Shown: positions 36,847 to 45,429 of the stretch, one piece after another | How the letters are laid out: every line of letters starts with the position of its first letter | How positions within the stretch are numbered: position 1 is the stretch's first letter | NCBI GenBank assembly: GCA_027488935.1 | Contig: JAIYAP010000044.1 | Span: 1 to 64,000 of the forward strand | Direction: 5' to 3' | DNA length: 64,000 nt | Source: Saprospiraceae bacterium | GTDB taxonomy: Bacteria; Bacteroidota; Bacteroidia; Chitinophagales; Saprospiraceae | Notes under the pieces: generated by a model | Database searches by the model: none | Told to the model about the DNA's origin: nothing | What the model saw: only the letters and a program-made list of their open reading frames with translations | Program-made: the position numbers and the translations under genes

Positions 36847-38250
36847 ATGAAATCCCTGCTTTACCTACTTCGCGCCTTGTCGCCCGAGTCGTTGCGTGCT
36901 TTAGACAAGTATATGCAAGCCACGTATTATGTTACCCATTCGGGGATATTGGCGTTGTACACTTATTTAAAAGTACATTTAAAGGATCCGGATTTGGAGG
37001 GTGATCAGGTGCGCCAGGCTTTGTTTGGGGCAGCATTGGACGGTCAAAAGCGCCTCAACCACCTGAGTAGCAATCTTTTGAGTGCGGTGGAGCATTTTTT
37101 GGCCTTGGAGGTGCAAGCAATACAAAAGCACGAACAGCACTTAGCCACCGTAAAAGCCTTGAGGCAATTGAAACTCAACGAGGCCAGCGCCGGCATGTTG
37201 CGGTATGCCCGTCGACGTTTGGAAGCAGATACGGTGCGTGGTGCCGAGTATTTTCGAGCCGATTATTTATTGCAACAAGAGGCTTATTATTTGTCCTTGC
37301 AACAAGGCCGGGATAAAACTTCCAATGTACAGGACCTGGCTTCTGCCCAAGATATTGCTTTGATTATTGAAAAGTTGCGCACCGGGTGCATCCTGATGAG
37401 CCACGAAACGATTTCCAAACAAACCTATGATAAAGGCTTGTTAAACAGCGTGTTAACCTTTTTAGAAGGGCATGCGTACCTTCAAATTCCAGCGGTGGCG
37501 GTGTATTACCACGGATATTATGCGTTGTTGGGCGAGCAAGCAGACCATCATTTCCAGCAACTAAAAACCTTGTTGCAACAGCATGGCAGCCATTTTTCGG
37601 CCGCCGAAACCCATGATTTGTATTTGATGGCCATCAATTATTGCATTCGTCGGATCAATTTGGCCGACGAGCGTTTTTACCGGGACATTTTCGAGTTGTA
37701 TCAAAGTGGATTGGAACAAGGAGCTTTGTTGGAAGATGGCACGTTGTCGCGTTGGACTTACAACAACGTGACCATGACCGGTTTGCGGCTCCGAGAATAT
37801 GCCTGGGTGAAGCGTTTTTTGTACCGTTATGCCGATTATTTGAGCGTCGATCATCGAGATGCGGCGTTCCATTTCAACTTGTCGCGGTATTTTTACGACA
37901 CGGGTGATTACACACAAGCCATGCAACACCTGTTGCGGATGGAGTACGATGATGTGTTACAAAATTTGGCTGCCAAGTTGTTGTTGGCCAAAATATATTT
38001 CGAACAAGAGGCAATTGGAGCCCTTGAAAATCAATTGGACAGTATTCAAATTTATTTGCGTCGAAAAAAAGTGCTTGGATACCATAAAAATAATTACAAT
38101 GCGATACTTCGTTATATGCGTAAGTTATTGTCTGTCAATTTTAATGATGCCGAATCACTGCGGTCCTTGCGAAAAATGATCCAGGAGGAGCCGGTGTTGA
38201 CAGAGCGGGAATGGATGCTAAAACAATTACCGGAAGTGCGTACCAACTAA
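36847..38250 (+). CDS. Uncharacterised helical-repeat protein, paralogue A
   Basis: A 467-residue, cytoplasm-type protein with no signal peptide and no recognised family. It is almost entirely helical, with TPR-like spacing in the C-terminal half. The conserved core includes LYLMAINYCIRRIN (about 258-271), LEDGTLSRWTYNNV (about 296-309), FHFNLSRYFYDTGDYTQAM (about 340-358), LAAKLLLAKIYFE (about 373-385) and KKVLGYHKNNYNAI (about 409-422). The gene at 53808 is a clear paralogue over this whole core. Both are divergent from a DUF7619-type T9SS surface protein. A regulatory or scaffold role tied to the surface protein is an inference from this repeated arrangement; no DNA-binding motif was seen. 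Confidence 0.75.
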   Translation: MKSLLYLLRALSPESLRALDKYMQATYYVTHSGILALYTYLKVHLKDPDLEGDQVRQALFGAALDGQKRLNHLSSNLLSAVEHFLALEVQAIQKHEQHLATVKALRQLKLNEASAGMLRYARRRLEADTVRGAEYFRADYLLQQEAYYLSLQQGRDKTSNVQDLASAQDIALIIEKLRTGCILMSHETISKQTYDKGLLNSVLTFLEGHAYLQIPAVAVYYHGYYALLGEQADHHFQQLKTLLQQHGSHFSAAETHDLYLMAINYCIRRINLADERFYRDIFELYQSGLEQGALLEDGTLSRWTYNNVTMTGLRLREYAWVKRFLYRYADYLSVDHRDAAFHFNLSRYFYDTGDYTQAMQHLLRMEYDDVLQNLAAKLLLAKIYFEQEAIGALENQLDSIQIYLRRKKVLGYHKNNYNAILRYMRKLLSVNFNDAESLRSLRKMIQEEPVLTEREWMLKQLPEVRTN

Positions 38251-38258
38251 TTCTTGTC

Positions 38259-38267
38259 TACTTTTGC
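38259..38267 (+). promoter_or_regulatory. Predicted -7 box of the peroxiredoxin gene
   Basis: TACTTTTGC matches TAnnTTTGC exactly, 66 bases upstream of the start at 38334. No well-spaced -33 element is seen. Confidence 0.45.
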
Positions 38268-38333
38268 ACCCCAATTTGATTTCGGGCACTTCTTGTTCGA
38301 TCAAATTCGTCTTTTACCAAACTGTGTATTTTT

Positions 38334-38801
38334 ATGATCAATATCGGTGATAAAGCCCCCGATTTCACGTTGCGGGGGAGTGATAAAAGCCAAGTATCCC
38401 TCAAAGACTTTAATGGGAAAAATGTGGTCTTGTTGTTTTATCCAGCGGCCTTTACCGGCGTTTGCACCAAAGAATTGTGCATGATGCGCGATGGCTTGGC
38501 GGATTACGAGCGCCTGGACGCCCAAATTTTAGCCATTTCGGTGGATAGTTTGTTTACGTTGGCACAATGGAAGATGGACCAAGGCTTCAATTTTCCGATG
38601 TTGTCTGATTTTAATAAAACCGTCAGTAAAAAATACGACGTACTGTACAAGGAATTTGTGTTTGAAATGAAAGGGGTATCGAAGCGTTCGGCATTTGTGA
38701 TCGATAAGACCGGAATTGTGCGCTACGCGGAAGTTTTGGAGAATGCCGGAGAAATGCCGAATTTTGAGGCGGTAAAAAACACCCTTGAATCGTTGAACTA
38801 A
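38334..38801 (+). CDS. PrxQ/BCP-type peroxiredoxin
   Basis: A 155-residue AhpC/TSA-family peroxiredoxin that reduces H2O2 and organic hydroperoxides using thiols. The active-site segment [15 protein letters not shown] places the peroxidatic Cys44 after Thr41. Cys49 lies five positions on, the CX4C arrangement of the PrxQ/BCP class in which the resolving cysteine is in the same helix. No signal peptide is present, so it acts in the cytoplasm. It has its own predicted promoter and is followed after 28 bases by clpS and then aat, so the three could be one transcript joining peroxide defence with N-end-rule turnover. Full length, no anomalies. Confidence 0.9.
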   Translation: MINIGDKAPDFTLRGSDKSQVSLKDFNGKNVVLLFYPAAFTGVCTKELCMMRDGLADYERLDAQILAISVDSLFTLAQWKMDQGFNFPMLSDFNKTVSKKYDVLYKEFVFEMKGVSKRSAFVIDKTGIVRYAEVLENAGEMPNFEAVKNTLESLN

Positions 38802-38829
38802 TTATTGCAACCGATTGTTTTTTGTCCAT

Positions 38830-39168
38830 ATGAACGTGATAGACTTGAAATTTCATAAAACATCCTTTGCCACCAAACCACTTTGGGAGGAAGAGGAAGA
38901 TGTATTAGTAGACGAAGATATTAGTTTTGGTTTGCCTGTTCATATTATTGTATGGAATGATGATGTCAATTCATTTGAATGGGTAACCCAGTGTTTTATG
39001 GAAATTTTGGGCCATTCTTTCGAACAATCGGACCAATTGGCCTTAATTATCCATTATAAAGGCAAAGCGATTGTAAAAACCGGGCCCAAGTCGGAGTTAG
39101 TTCCCTTGTGTGAGGCCCTGCTTGAGCGTGGTTTATCTGCCGAAATTGACGGTGAAGAAGCCACCTAA
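38830..39168 (+). CDS. clpS: ATP-dependent Clp protease adaptor ClpS
   Basis: A 112-residue adaptor that brings N-degron substrates to ClpA/ClpC-ClpP. The core has the family pattern HIIVWNDDVNSFEWVTQCFMEILGHS with the conserved Asn-Asp (about residues 40-42) and the YKGKAIVKTG segment. I use the ATG at 38830 rather than a TTG at 38815, as the extra residues add nothing. The aat gene follows after 41 bases. Aat makes exactly the N-terminal Leu/Phe signals that ClpS reads, so the pairing supports both calls. Confidence 0.9.
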   Translation: MNVIDLKFHKTSFATKPLWEEEEDVLVDEDISFGLPVHIIVWNDDVNSFEWVTQCFMEILGHSFEQSDQLALIIHYKGKAIVKTGPKSELVPLCEALLERGLSAEIDGEEAT

Positions 39169-39209
39169 GCGTTTCAGAATATTCCACCGTAGCACCTTTA
39201 AACTCAAAA

Positions 39210-39929
39210 ATGCCTGTTTTTTGGCTCAACGAAGATGAACTTGCCTTTCCCCATCCATCACTTGCTGATCCGGGTGGATTGCTTGCTGTAGGGGGTGATT
39301 TGAGCGAAGAGCGCCTGATTTTAGCCTACCAAAATGGTATTTTCCCCTGGTTTGAAGAGGATGGGGCATATTATTGGTATGCTCCGGATCCGCGTTGGGT
39401 GCTTTTTCCGCAAGAATTGAAAGTGCACAAAAGCATGCGGTCTATCTTCAACCAGCATAAATTTCGGTATTCACTCGATACCTGTTTTGAACGCGTTATG
39501 CAGGCCTGCTCCAGTACGCCCCGGGGCGACCATGAGGGCAGTTGGATTTCGGACAGTTTTATCGAAGGCTACGCCCGTTTGCACCATCAAGGGCTCGCAC
39601 ACTCAGTGGAAGTGTGGGATGGCGAAAATCTGGTAGGCGGCCTGTATGGCATTAGTTTGGGTAAAATATTCTTTGGGGAGAGTATGTTTGCCCATGCGCG
39701 CGATGCCTCCAAAGCAGGATTTATTGTGTTGGTTCGGGCATTGCAACAACTTAATTTCGTGTTGGTCGATTGTCAGCAACAAACACCGCATTTAGAAAGT
39801 TTGGGCGCACGCGGCATTTCCAAAGAACACTTTTCAGAATACCTTTTCCAAAATCAGTACGCGCACACACATATTGGAAAGTGGAAATTTAACAGTGCCC
39901 ATCATATCGAAATATCACCAGAAAAGTAA
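39210..39929 (+). CDS. aat: Leucyl/phenylalanyl-tRNA-protein transferase
   Basis: A 239-residue enzyme that adds Leu or Phe from aminoacyl-tRNA to proteins with N-terminal Arg or Lys. The full family pattern is visible: FPHPSLADPGGLLAVGGDL near the start, FPWF (about 45-48), WYAPDPRWVLFP (about 56-67), HEGSWISDSFIEGY (about 109-122), HSVEVWDGENLVGGLYGISLG (about 131-151), FFGESMF (about 153-159) and VDCQQQTPHLESLGA (about 188-202). The length is typical. It lies directly after clpS, so the window holds both the writer and the reader of this degradation signal. No anomalies. Confidence 0.95.
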   Translation: MPVFWLNEDELAFPHPSLADPGGLLAVGGDLSEERLILAYQNGIFPWFEEDGAYYWYAPDPRWVLFPQELKVHKSMRSIFNQHKFRYSLDTCFERVMQACSSTPRGDHEGSWISDSFIEGYARLHHQGLAHSVEVWDGENLVGGLYGISLGKIFFGESMFAHARDASKAGFIVLVRALQQLNFVLVDCQQQTPHLESLGARGISKEHFSEYLFQNQYAHTHIGKWKFNSAHHIEISPEK

Positions 39930-40011
39930 TAAATTGCCAGCAAATTGGAAGCGAATCCATGTAAGTACAGGGCGCGCAGGTATCCTATTTAATTAGAATT
40001 GACACAACGCT

Positions 40012-41769
40012 ATGCAGAAAACGGGAATGAAGGGGCTGCTATTTGTCACTTTGCTGCTCACCTTTTTATCATTTGAGTCATCCACACCAGAAAGGGGTAA
40101 TACCACGGCAGCTGTAGCAACAGCATACCCGAAGGATTATTTTCAATCGCCGGTCGGGCATATGATTCGACTCACAGGCAGTTTTGGGGAGTTGCGCGCG
40201 GGCCATTTTCACGCAGGTCTTGATATTGACGGAACCACCGGGGTGCCGGTTTACGCTGCGGCCGACGGTTATATTGCGATCATAAAAGTGCAGGCAAGTG
40301 CTTACGGCAATGTGCTTTATATCAAACATCCAAATGGATACACCACGTTGTATGCCCACCTCGATCGTTTTGCCCCCGAAATACAACAATATGTGAAAGA
40401 ACAGCAATACAAACGGACACGGTTTGAGGTGAATTTGCACCCGCCCGCAGAGATGTTTCGGGTGTTTAAAGGGCAAGAAATCGGTAAAATGGGCAATACA
40501 GGCGGTTCCCGTGGCCCACACCTGCATTTTGAAGTTCGAAATACAGCAACCCAAAAGGTCGTAAACCCGCAGTTGTTCGGCATGCCGGTGCAGGATGATG
40601 TCGCCCCGGACATCCGCGATATGAAGGTTTATTTTTTGAATGAAAAACGGGAAGTTTTGGATAGCAAGCCATTCCCGGTTGGCAAACAAAAGACGGGGGA
40701 CTATGATTTGGAAGGCGATACGGTACGCATTGGCGCCTGGCGGGTTGGTTTTGGGGTAAAAGCATATGACACAACAACGGGCAACAAAAATGACAATGGA
40801 ATTTATCTACTGTCCATGTTTGTGGAAGATCAGTTGGCTTTTGAATGGCGCATGGATGAAATGGATTTCGATGAGTCCCGGTACATCAATGCGCACATCG
40901 ACTATTCGGCTCAAAAACGGTATGGCGCTTGGTTTCATCGTTGTTTTGTACTTCCGGGCGACAAGTTATCCAATTATGTAAAAACAGAAACCATGGGGGC
41001 GGTGTCCTTATTTGCCGAAAAACCACAGAAAATTACCATAAAAGTACAAGATGCGCTGGGAAATGCCCGGTCGATTCATTTTTGGGCGTTACGAGATACC
41101 CAAAATATGGTCACCTACCCATCCACAGCGGATCGCTATAAATTGCCGTACGATACCGAACGTAAACTTATGTTGGGTGATTTAAACCTGACCATACCCA
41201 AAGGCGCTTTGTATGAAACCCTGACGTTCGAATATTTTGTCTCTGCCGGCAATGCTAAAAACCAGTTTTCACCGATGCACCATTTGCAAGATTCCAAAAC
41301 GCCGGTGCATAAGTATTACGAAATCAGCATCAAGCCGTATGGATTACCCGAATGGCTTCATAACAAAGCTGTTATTGCAAAATGCGGGGACGGCAAACCC
41401 GACAATTGCGGTGCATCCTGGCGTGGTGATTATATTATGACCAAGGTGCGGGAATTTGGCCAATATTGTGTGATGATTGACACCACACCACCGCAGGTTA
41501 CCCCTGTGGTGTTCAATAAAGATATGCGCCGCAACAGTACCATGGCTTTCAAAATTACGGATAATATGGCCGTGAATGGCCTGGCTTATGGGTTGTATTT
41601 TCGCGGTACCATCGATGGGAAATGGGTTTTGTTCCAATATGATAAAAAAAGGTCCCGCATTACCCATGTATTCGAATCCTGGCTGGAAAAAGGCACGCAC
41701 ACCCTTCAACTGGAGGTAAAAGACGATCGGGATAACGTAGTCTTGTATACCAAAAAGTTCTTGCGGTAA
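40012..41769 (+). CDS. Exported M23-family metallopeptidase
   Basis: A 585-residue protein with a hydrophobic signal segment (about 7-23). The LytM/M23 peptidase domain is at about 45-180: zinc-binding His67 and Asp71 in HAGLD, and HLH at 170-172 in GPHLHFEVRN. Such domains cut peptide cross-links in peptidoglycan. A long C-terminal part (about 190-585) is beta-rich, with segments like YYEISIKPYGLP, and probably has Ig-like domains that position the enzyme at the wall. It stands alone between aat and a convergent GT2 gene. The ligands appear intact, so it should be active rather than an activator of the EnvC type. Confidence 0.88.
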   Translation: MQKTGMKGLLFVTLLLTFLSFESSTPERGNTTAAVATAYPKDYFQSPVGHMIRLTGSFGELRAGHFHAGLDIDGTTGVPVYAAADGYIAIIKVQASAYGNVLYIKHPNGYTTLYAHLDRFAPEIQQYVKEQQYKRTRFEVNLHPPAEMFRVFKGQEIGKMGNTGGSRGPHLHFEVRNTATQKVVNPQLFGMPVQDDVAPDIRDMKVYFLNEKREVLDSKPFPVGKQKTGDYDLEGDTVRIGAWRVGFGVKAYDTTTGNKNDNGIYLLSMFVEDQLAFEWRMDEMDFDESRYINAHIDYSAQKRYGAWFHRCFVLPGDKLSNYVKTETMGAVSLFAEKPQKITIKVQDALGNARSIHFWALRDTQNMVTYPSTADRYKLPYDTERKLMLGDLNLTIPKGALYETLTFEYFVSAGNAKNQFSPMHHLQDSKTPVHKYYEISIKPYGLPEWLHNKAVIAKCGDGKPDNCGASWRGDYIMTKVREFGQYCVMIDTTPPQVTPVVFNKDMRRNSTMAFKITDNMAVNGLAYGLYFRGTIDGKWVLFQYDKKRSRITHVFESWLEKGTHTLQLEVKDDRDNVVLYTKKFLR

Positions 41770-41784
41770 TAGATTTCAAGCCTA

Positions 41785-42948
41785 TTATGGCTTCCAAACG
41801 ATTTTTTTACGTTGGAAAATCAAATTATAGGGTACGAGCAATCCAAAATATAAAGCCAACATCATGTCAAACAGGGGCGTTTTTAGCAGCAAATCACCGC
41901 TTTTTAAGCGCTTAAACACGGGTTTATAACAAATCTGAAGCGCCCCTTGTCGAAGTACATAGATCCCCAGCGCAGGGAATGCGTATTGTACGCCCAATAG
42001 GGTTAGCAAAAGCAAAAAATAGTGAAAAACGAGGGTTCCGGCAAATAAGGTGAGTAGCAATTGATGTACAGGCTTATACACATGCGATACGCTTAAATGC
42101 CGCCTTTTTTGCCGAAACCAATGCGGCCAGTTTGCTGCAGCTGCGGAGTACATGGTTGCTTGTGTATCCGTACAAATTGCGGTGTTTTTTGAATTTGCGG
42201 CCGCATTAATCAATAAATCATCATCTCCAGAAGCAAAATCGGCATGTTTTTGATACCCATTCTGTTCCTCAAACAGTTTTTTTTTGAACGCCAGGTTGCG
42301 TCCAACCCCCATGTAAGGCATGCCCATACCCGCCATGCCTCCGTATAAAAAGGCCGTGTGGTTGGTTTCAAAACGTGCCCATTGGTTCAAAAATCCGGGT
42401 TCAGGCAACAAGGGTCCAAAACCAAGTACAATATCGATTCCAGGTTGTTGCATGTGCCGCGCCATACTGGCCAGCCAATGCGGACTGGCTGGAGCACAAT
42501 CGGCATCGGTAAGCACCAGCCATTCATGTTGCGCCGCTTGAATGCCTGCACTGAGGGCCGCTTTTTTTCCAGCCTGGGTTTTGGTCGCCAGATGGATCGC
42601 CCTGAATGAAGTAAATTGATTTTCAAAGGATTGCAATATCGCACGACTATCATCAGTGGATGCGTCATTCACGACCAACAGATCAAACCTGCCTGGATAC
42701 GCCTGGCCCAGCAAGGTGGGCAGGTGTTTTTTTAAATTGGCAGCCTCGTTGCGGGCGCACATCAACAAGCTGAGTGCTGGATAAACAAACGGCGTAGGCA
42801 TTATTTCGGACTCCTTGCGCAGGATTTTTTGCCAACCAGCCCTGATAAAAAACACATAAAGTACTAATTGCAAGGCACTTACACTGCAATACAGGACAAA
42901 AATCAGGAAAATCAGGAGCCGCCCAGCATCAGCACTAAAACTTTCCAT
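41785..42948 (-). CDS. Membrane-anchored GT2 glycosyltransferase
   Basis: A 387-residue family 2 glycosyltransferase. An N-terminal membrane helix covers about 10-35. The GT-A domain has VVNDASTDDS (about 93-102), the DXD-type TDADCAP (about 147-153) and the QXXRW-like segment FRQKRRHL near 284. Two or three hydrophobic helices follow at the C-terminus (about 300-385). Enzymes of this shape add sugars on the cytoplasmic face for surface polysaccharide or glycolipid. It is convergent with the M23 gene (16-base gap) and divergent from cmk (about 85 bases). Donor and acceptor are unknown. Confidence 0.85.
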   Translation of the reverse strand: MESFSADAGRLLIFLIFVLYCSVSALQLVLYVFFIRAGWQKILRKESEIMPTPFVYPALSLLMCARNEAANLKKHLPTLLGQAYPGRFDLLVVNDASTDDSRAILQSFENQFTSFRAIHLATKTQAGKKAALSAGIQAAQHEWLVLTDADCAPASPHWLASMARHMQQPGIDIVLGFGPLLPEPGFLNQWARFETNHTAFLYGGMAGMGMPYMGVGRNLAFKKKLFEEQNGYQKHADFASGDDDLLINAAANSKNTAICTDTQATMYSAAAANWPHWFRQKRRHLSVSHVYKPVHQLLLTLFAGTLVFHYFLLLLTLLGVQYAFPALGIYVLRQGALQICYKPVFKRLKSGDLLLKTPLFDMMLALYFGLLVPYNLIFQRKKIVWKP

Positions 42949-42985
42949 AGGACAAATTAAATCAAGTCAACAAAGGTAGTAGTTC

Positions 42986-43014
42986 TTGCGCTCCAATTTT
43001 ATCAATACTTTTGC
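42986..43014 (+). promoter_or_regulatory. Predicted promoter of cmk
   Basis: TTG (42986-42988), a 17-base spacer and TACTTTTGC (43006-43014) give an excellent Bacteroidota promoter. Transcription would start near 43020, which rules out the more upstream in-frame start and supports the TTG start codon at 43034. Confidence 0.65.
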
Positions 43015-43033
43015 GCACGAAAAATCAGCACGT

Positions 43034-43711
43034 TTGAAAAAGATCATCATAGCCATAGACGGCTACTCCTCCTGCGGAAAAAGTACCCTTGCGAAAGGGC
43101 TGGCAAAAGCCTTACACCTGGCCTACCTCGACACGGGCGCCATGTATCGCGCGGTAACCCTGTATTTATTAAACAACAACATTGATTACAATGATTTGGA
43201 CGCAGTAGAATCAGCTTTGCAGCATGTTTCTATTCATTTTGAACGTATTCATGGCCAAAATCATACATTTCTCAATGATGTAGACGTGGAAACCGAAATT
43301 CGGTCTATGCATGTAAGTGAACACGTAAGCCCGGTATCTGCAATTTCTATCGTGCGCAAAGCCATGGTCAAGCAACAAAAGGAATTTGGCAAACGCCGCA
43401 ACATCGTTGCCGACGGCCGCGACATTGGAACCGTTGTATTCCCAGATGCCGATTTAAAAATATTTCTGATAGCCGATGCCGACGTGCGCACCAGCCGCCG
43501 ACATTTAGAACTTGCCTCAAAAGGCATCGATGCTGAATGGGATGATATTTATAAAAACCTGATGGAACGGGATCAAATCGACTCATCCCGTGCCGACAGT
43601 CCACTCCGCCAAGCCGACGATGCCACCATCTTGGATAATACCCTTTTATCCGAAGCAGAGCAGTTGACGATTACGTTGGAGTGGGTTCGGTTAGTGATGA
43701 GTGAGGAGTGA
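43034..43711 (+). CDS. cmk: Cytidylate kinase, TTG start
   Basis: A 226-residue (d)CMP kinase. The P-loop is GYSSCGKST (10-18), and the family segments LDTGAMYRAVTLY, GRDIGTVVFPDADLKIFL and ASKGIDAEWDDI are present. I choose the TTG at 43034 because it gives the usual start MKKIIIAIDG and because the promoter lies where a longer version would be coded. The leader is thus only about 15 bases. The last codons and the stop (VMSEE, stop) lie in a heptanucleotide tandem repeat that begins at 43693, so the C-terminal tail is repeat-encoded. Reaction: ATP plus CMP to ADP plus CDP, in the cytoplasm. Confidence 0.93.
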   Translation: MKKIIIAIDGYSSCGKSTLAKGLAKALHLAYLDTGAMYRAVTLYLLNNNIDYNDLDAVESALQHVSIHFERIHGQNHTFLNDVDVETEIRSMHVSEHVSPVSAISIVRKAMVKQQKEFGKRRNIVADGRDIGTVVFPDADLKIFLIADADVRTSRRHLELASKGIDAEWDDIYKNLMERDQIDSSRADSPLRQADDATILDNTLLSEAEQLTITLEWVRLVMSEE

Positions 43712-43863
43712 TGAGTGGTGAGTGATGAGTGATGAGTGGTGAGTGATGAGTGGTGAGTGAGGAGTGATGAGTGATGAGTGATGAGTGATGAGTGATGAGT
43801 GATGAGTGATTAGTGATGAGTGATGAGTGATGAGTGATGAGTGATGAGTGATGAGTGATGAGT
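43693..43863. repeat. Heptanucleotide tandem array, about 24 copies
   Basis: The unit gatgagt is repeated without break over 171 bases, with point variants ggtgagt, gaggagt and gattagt. The variants cluster at the cmk-proximal end, while the distal end is more uniform, as expected of an array growing by slippage. The first units encode the cmk C-terminus and stop. Stop codons occur in every unit in one frame, so growth should not extend the protein. Confidence 0.95.
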
Positions 43864-43963
43864 TTCTGATTAATTAGTTAATAATCAAAAGAATACAAAG
43901 AAAAAAGTTAAAATTATTTTAACTTCGGAGAAGTCACGCACCCGTACAAACGTCAAACGCTAC

Positions 43964-44055
43964 ATAACCAAGCCCGAAGGGCTGACATGATTATAGCCAT
44001 AAGGATAAACGACCAACGTTAAATAACCAAGCCCGAAGGGCTGACATGATTATAG
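43964..44055. repeat. Direct repeat of 33 bases with internal hairpin, two copies
   Basis: Copies at 43964-43996 and 44023-44055 are identical over the segment from ataaccaagc to gattatag. Each contains the small hairpin agccc-gaa-gggct. The spacing is 59 bases. GC-rich hairpin plus AT-rich tail is the look of a REP-like element. Confidence 0.85.
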
Positions 44056-44345
44056 ATGTTGACATGATTGTCGCCATGTTATGTTTTTCGCCATGTTATG
44101 ATTATCGCCATATTATGATTATCGCCATATTATGATTATGCTATTGACATGATCATCGCTATTGACATGATTATCGCCATTGATATGATTATAATTATGA
44201 TATGTTTATAATTATAACATGATGATCACCATTGACGTGATTATCGCAATTGACGTGATTATCGCCATGATATGATTATAATTATGATATGGTTATAATT
44301 ATAACATGATGATCACCATGTAATGATGATCACCACGTCATGTTT
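44056..44345. repeat. Degenerate 18-base tandem repeats and a 52-base direct repeat
   Basis: The region is built from variants of attgacatgattatcgcc, alternating with tatgattataattatgat. A 52-base block at 44181-44232 recurs at 44268-44319 with one mismatch. No reading frame crosses it cleanly, and spacers are too short and irregular for CRISPR. It lies between the 3' ends of two convergent genes. Confidence 0.85.
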
Positions 44346-44351
44346 ATCCTT

Positions 44352-45176
44352 TTACATGCGATCGTATTTTTCCAGGCCCATGCTTTGAATAATCGCAATC
44401 AGTTTATTGGCGTATTGCGGGTCGCTGGCATAACCTGCTTCAGCAAGGCCTTTTGCCCATTTTCGGTACGCTTGTGGCCCAAAATCGAACAACTGTGCGT
44501 ATCGATTACTGTTTTTTAGAAAATCGGTATGTGCACGATAGCTGCCCCAGGCATTCGGGTATTGCAGGAAAAAATCCTTGTGCGAATCATCGGTAAAGTT
44601 TTGGCAATGGCCTTTTCTGCATTTTTTGGAAAAACATTTGATTCCAAAATGGTTGTTGGTCGCTTTGGCTAACTTGCTTTCGCCTGCGTCGCTTTCCAAC
44701 AAGCCTTGGGCAAGGGTGATGCTGGCGGGCAAACCGGTTCGGCGCATTTCGGCTACGGCCACGGGTGCAAAACGGGCAACATACGTTTGGCAGCGTGTCA
44801 GGCGTGTTTGCACAAGGTCCGGTTCCACCGCATTGCGCTGGGCAAAAGCCGGATCCATCAAGTGGGTCAGGTTGCTTTTGGCTTCAGGTGGCAAAACCAC
44901 TTGTACATCCTGTTTTTGGGCACGGATGTTGGTCGCCCCATGCGAAAGATCAAACAAGGACGCTTTTACGCGTTGCCCTTCTTGTTGCACTTGCGCTGCA
45001 TCTGCAGGCACCGCACCGAAAACAATCGATACTTTATCGGCCCAAATGATGTAAATCAGGGCAATGAGCACGATTATTTTCCAAAGTACCGATTCCTGGA
45101 GCCATTCGGTGTTATTTGACTTCGTTACCCTGCTGCTGTTGTATTGGGTGTTGTGTACATGATGATATGGTGTCAT
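44352..45176 (-). CDS. Membrane-anchored glucosaminidase (GH73-type)
   Basis: A 274-residue protein with a short cytoplasmic tail, one membrane helix (about 33-46) and a linker of about 80 residues. The C-terminal glucosaminidase domain is at about 125-274. ITLAQGLLESDAGES carries the catalytic Glu161, and NNHFGIK (174-180) is the family signature. It should hydrolyse peptidoglycan glycan strands next to GlcNAc. The tail WAKGLAEAGYASDPQYANKL is typical of the FlgJ/LytD-like group. It points toward the repeat island and is divergent from the GlcNAc-kinase-like gene, which hints at cell-wall recycling, though that is only context. Confidence 0.88.
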   Translation of the reverse strand: MTPYHHVHNTQYNSSRVTKSNNTEWLQESVLWKIIVLIALIYIIWADKVSIVFGAVPADAAQVQQEGQRVKASLFDLSHGATNIRAQKQDVQVVLPPEAKSNLTHLMDPAFAQRNAVEPDLVQTRLTRCQTYVARFAPVAVAEMRRTGLPASITLAQGLLESDAGESKLAKATNNHFGIKCFSKKCRKGHCQNFTDDSHKDFFLQYPNAWGSYRAHTDFLKNSNRYAQLFDFGPQAYRKWAKGLAEAGYASDPQYANKLIAIIQSMGLEKYDRM

Positions 45177-45337
45177 GTGCTTAAAAAATTAAGGTGAACG
45201 ATTGAATCATGCCACAAAGTAAAACATTTTATTTTAAACAAGCAACAAAATGTGTTTAAATAATTTTTCTGTTTGCAATTTCTTTGTGAAGTTTAAGGAG
45301 TTTCTCGGCACAATGGCGTTTTTTTTTAATAATAGTC

Positions 45338-45346
45338 TATTTTTGC
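45338..45346 (+). promoter_or_regulatory. Predicted -7 box for the kinase/pfkA pair
   Basis: TATTTTTGC matches TAnnTTTGC exactly, 83 bases before the start at 45430. A T-rich stretch but no clear TTTG is found at -33. Confidence 0.45.
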
Positions 45347-45429
45347 GCCATCGTGTAAAAAGTACACAACCAGATTGCATGGGCTTTTTGGGACACTCAA
45401 TTTGATCTATCTTTAAGATATCGCACACC

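Noticed and set aside
43964-44345. Possible CRISPR array
   Set aside because: Repeats are degenerate, the spacing is irregular, the units themselves make up nearly all of the sequence, and no cas gene is nearby.
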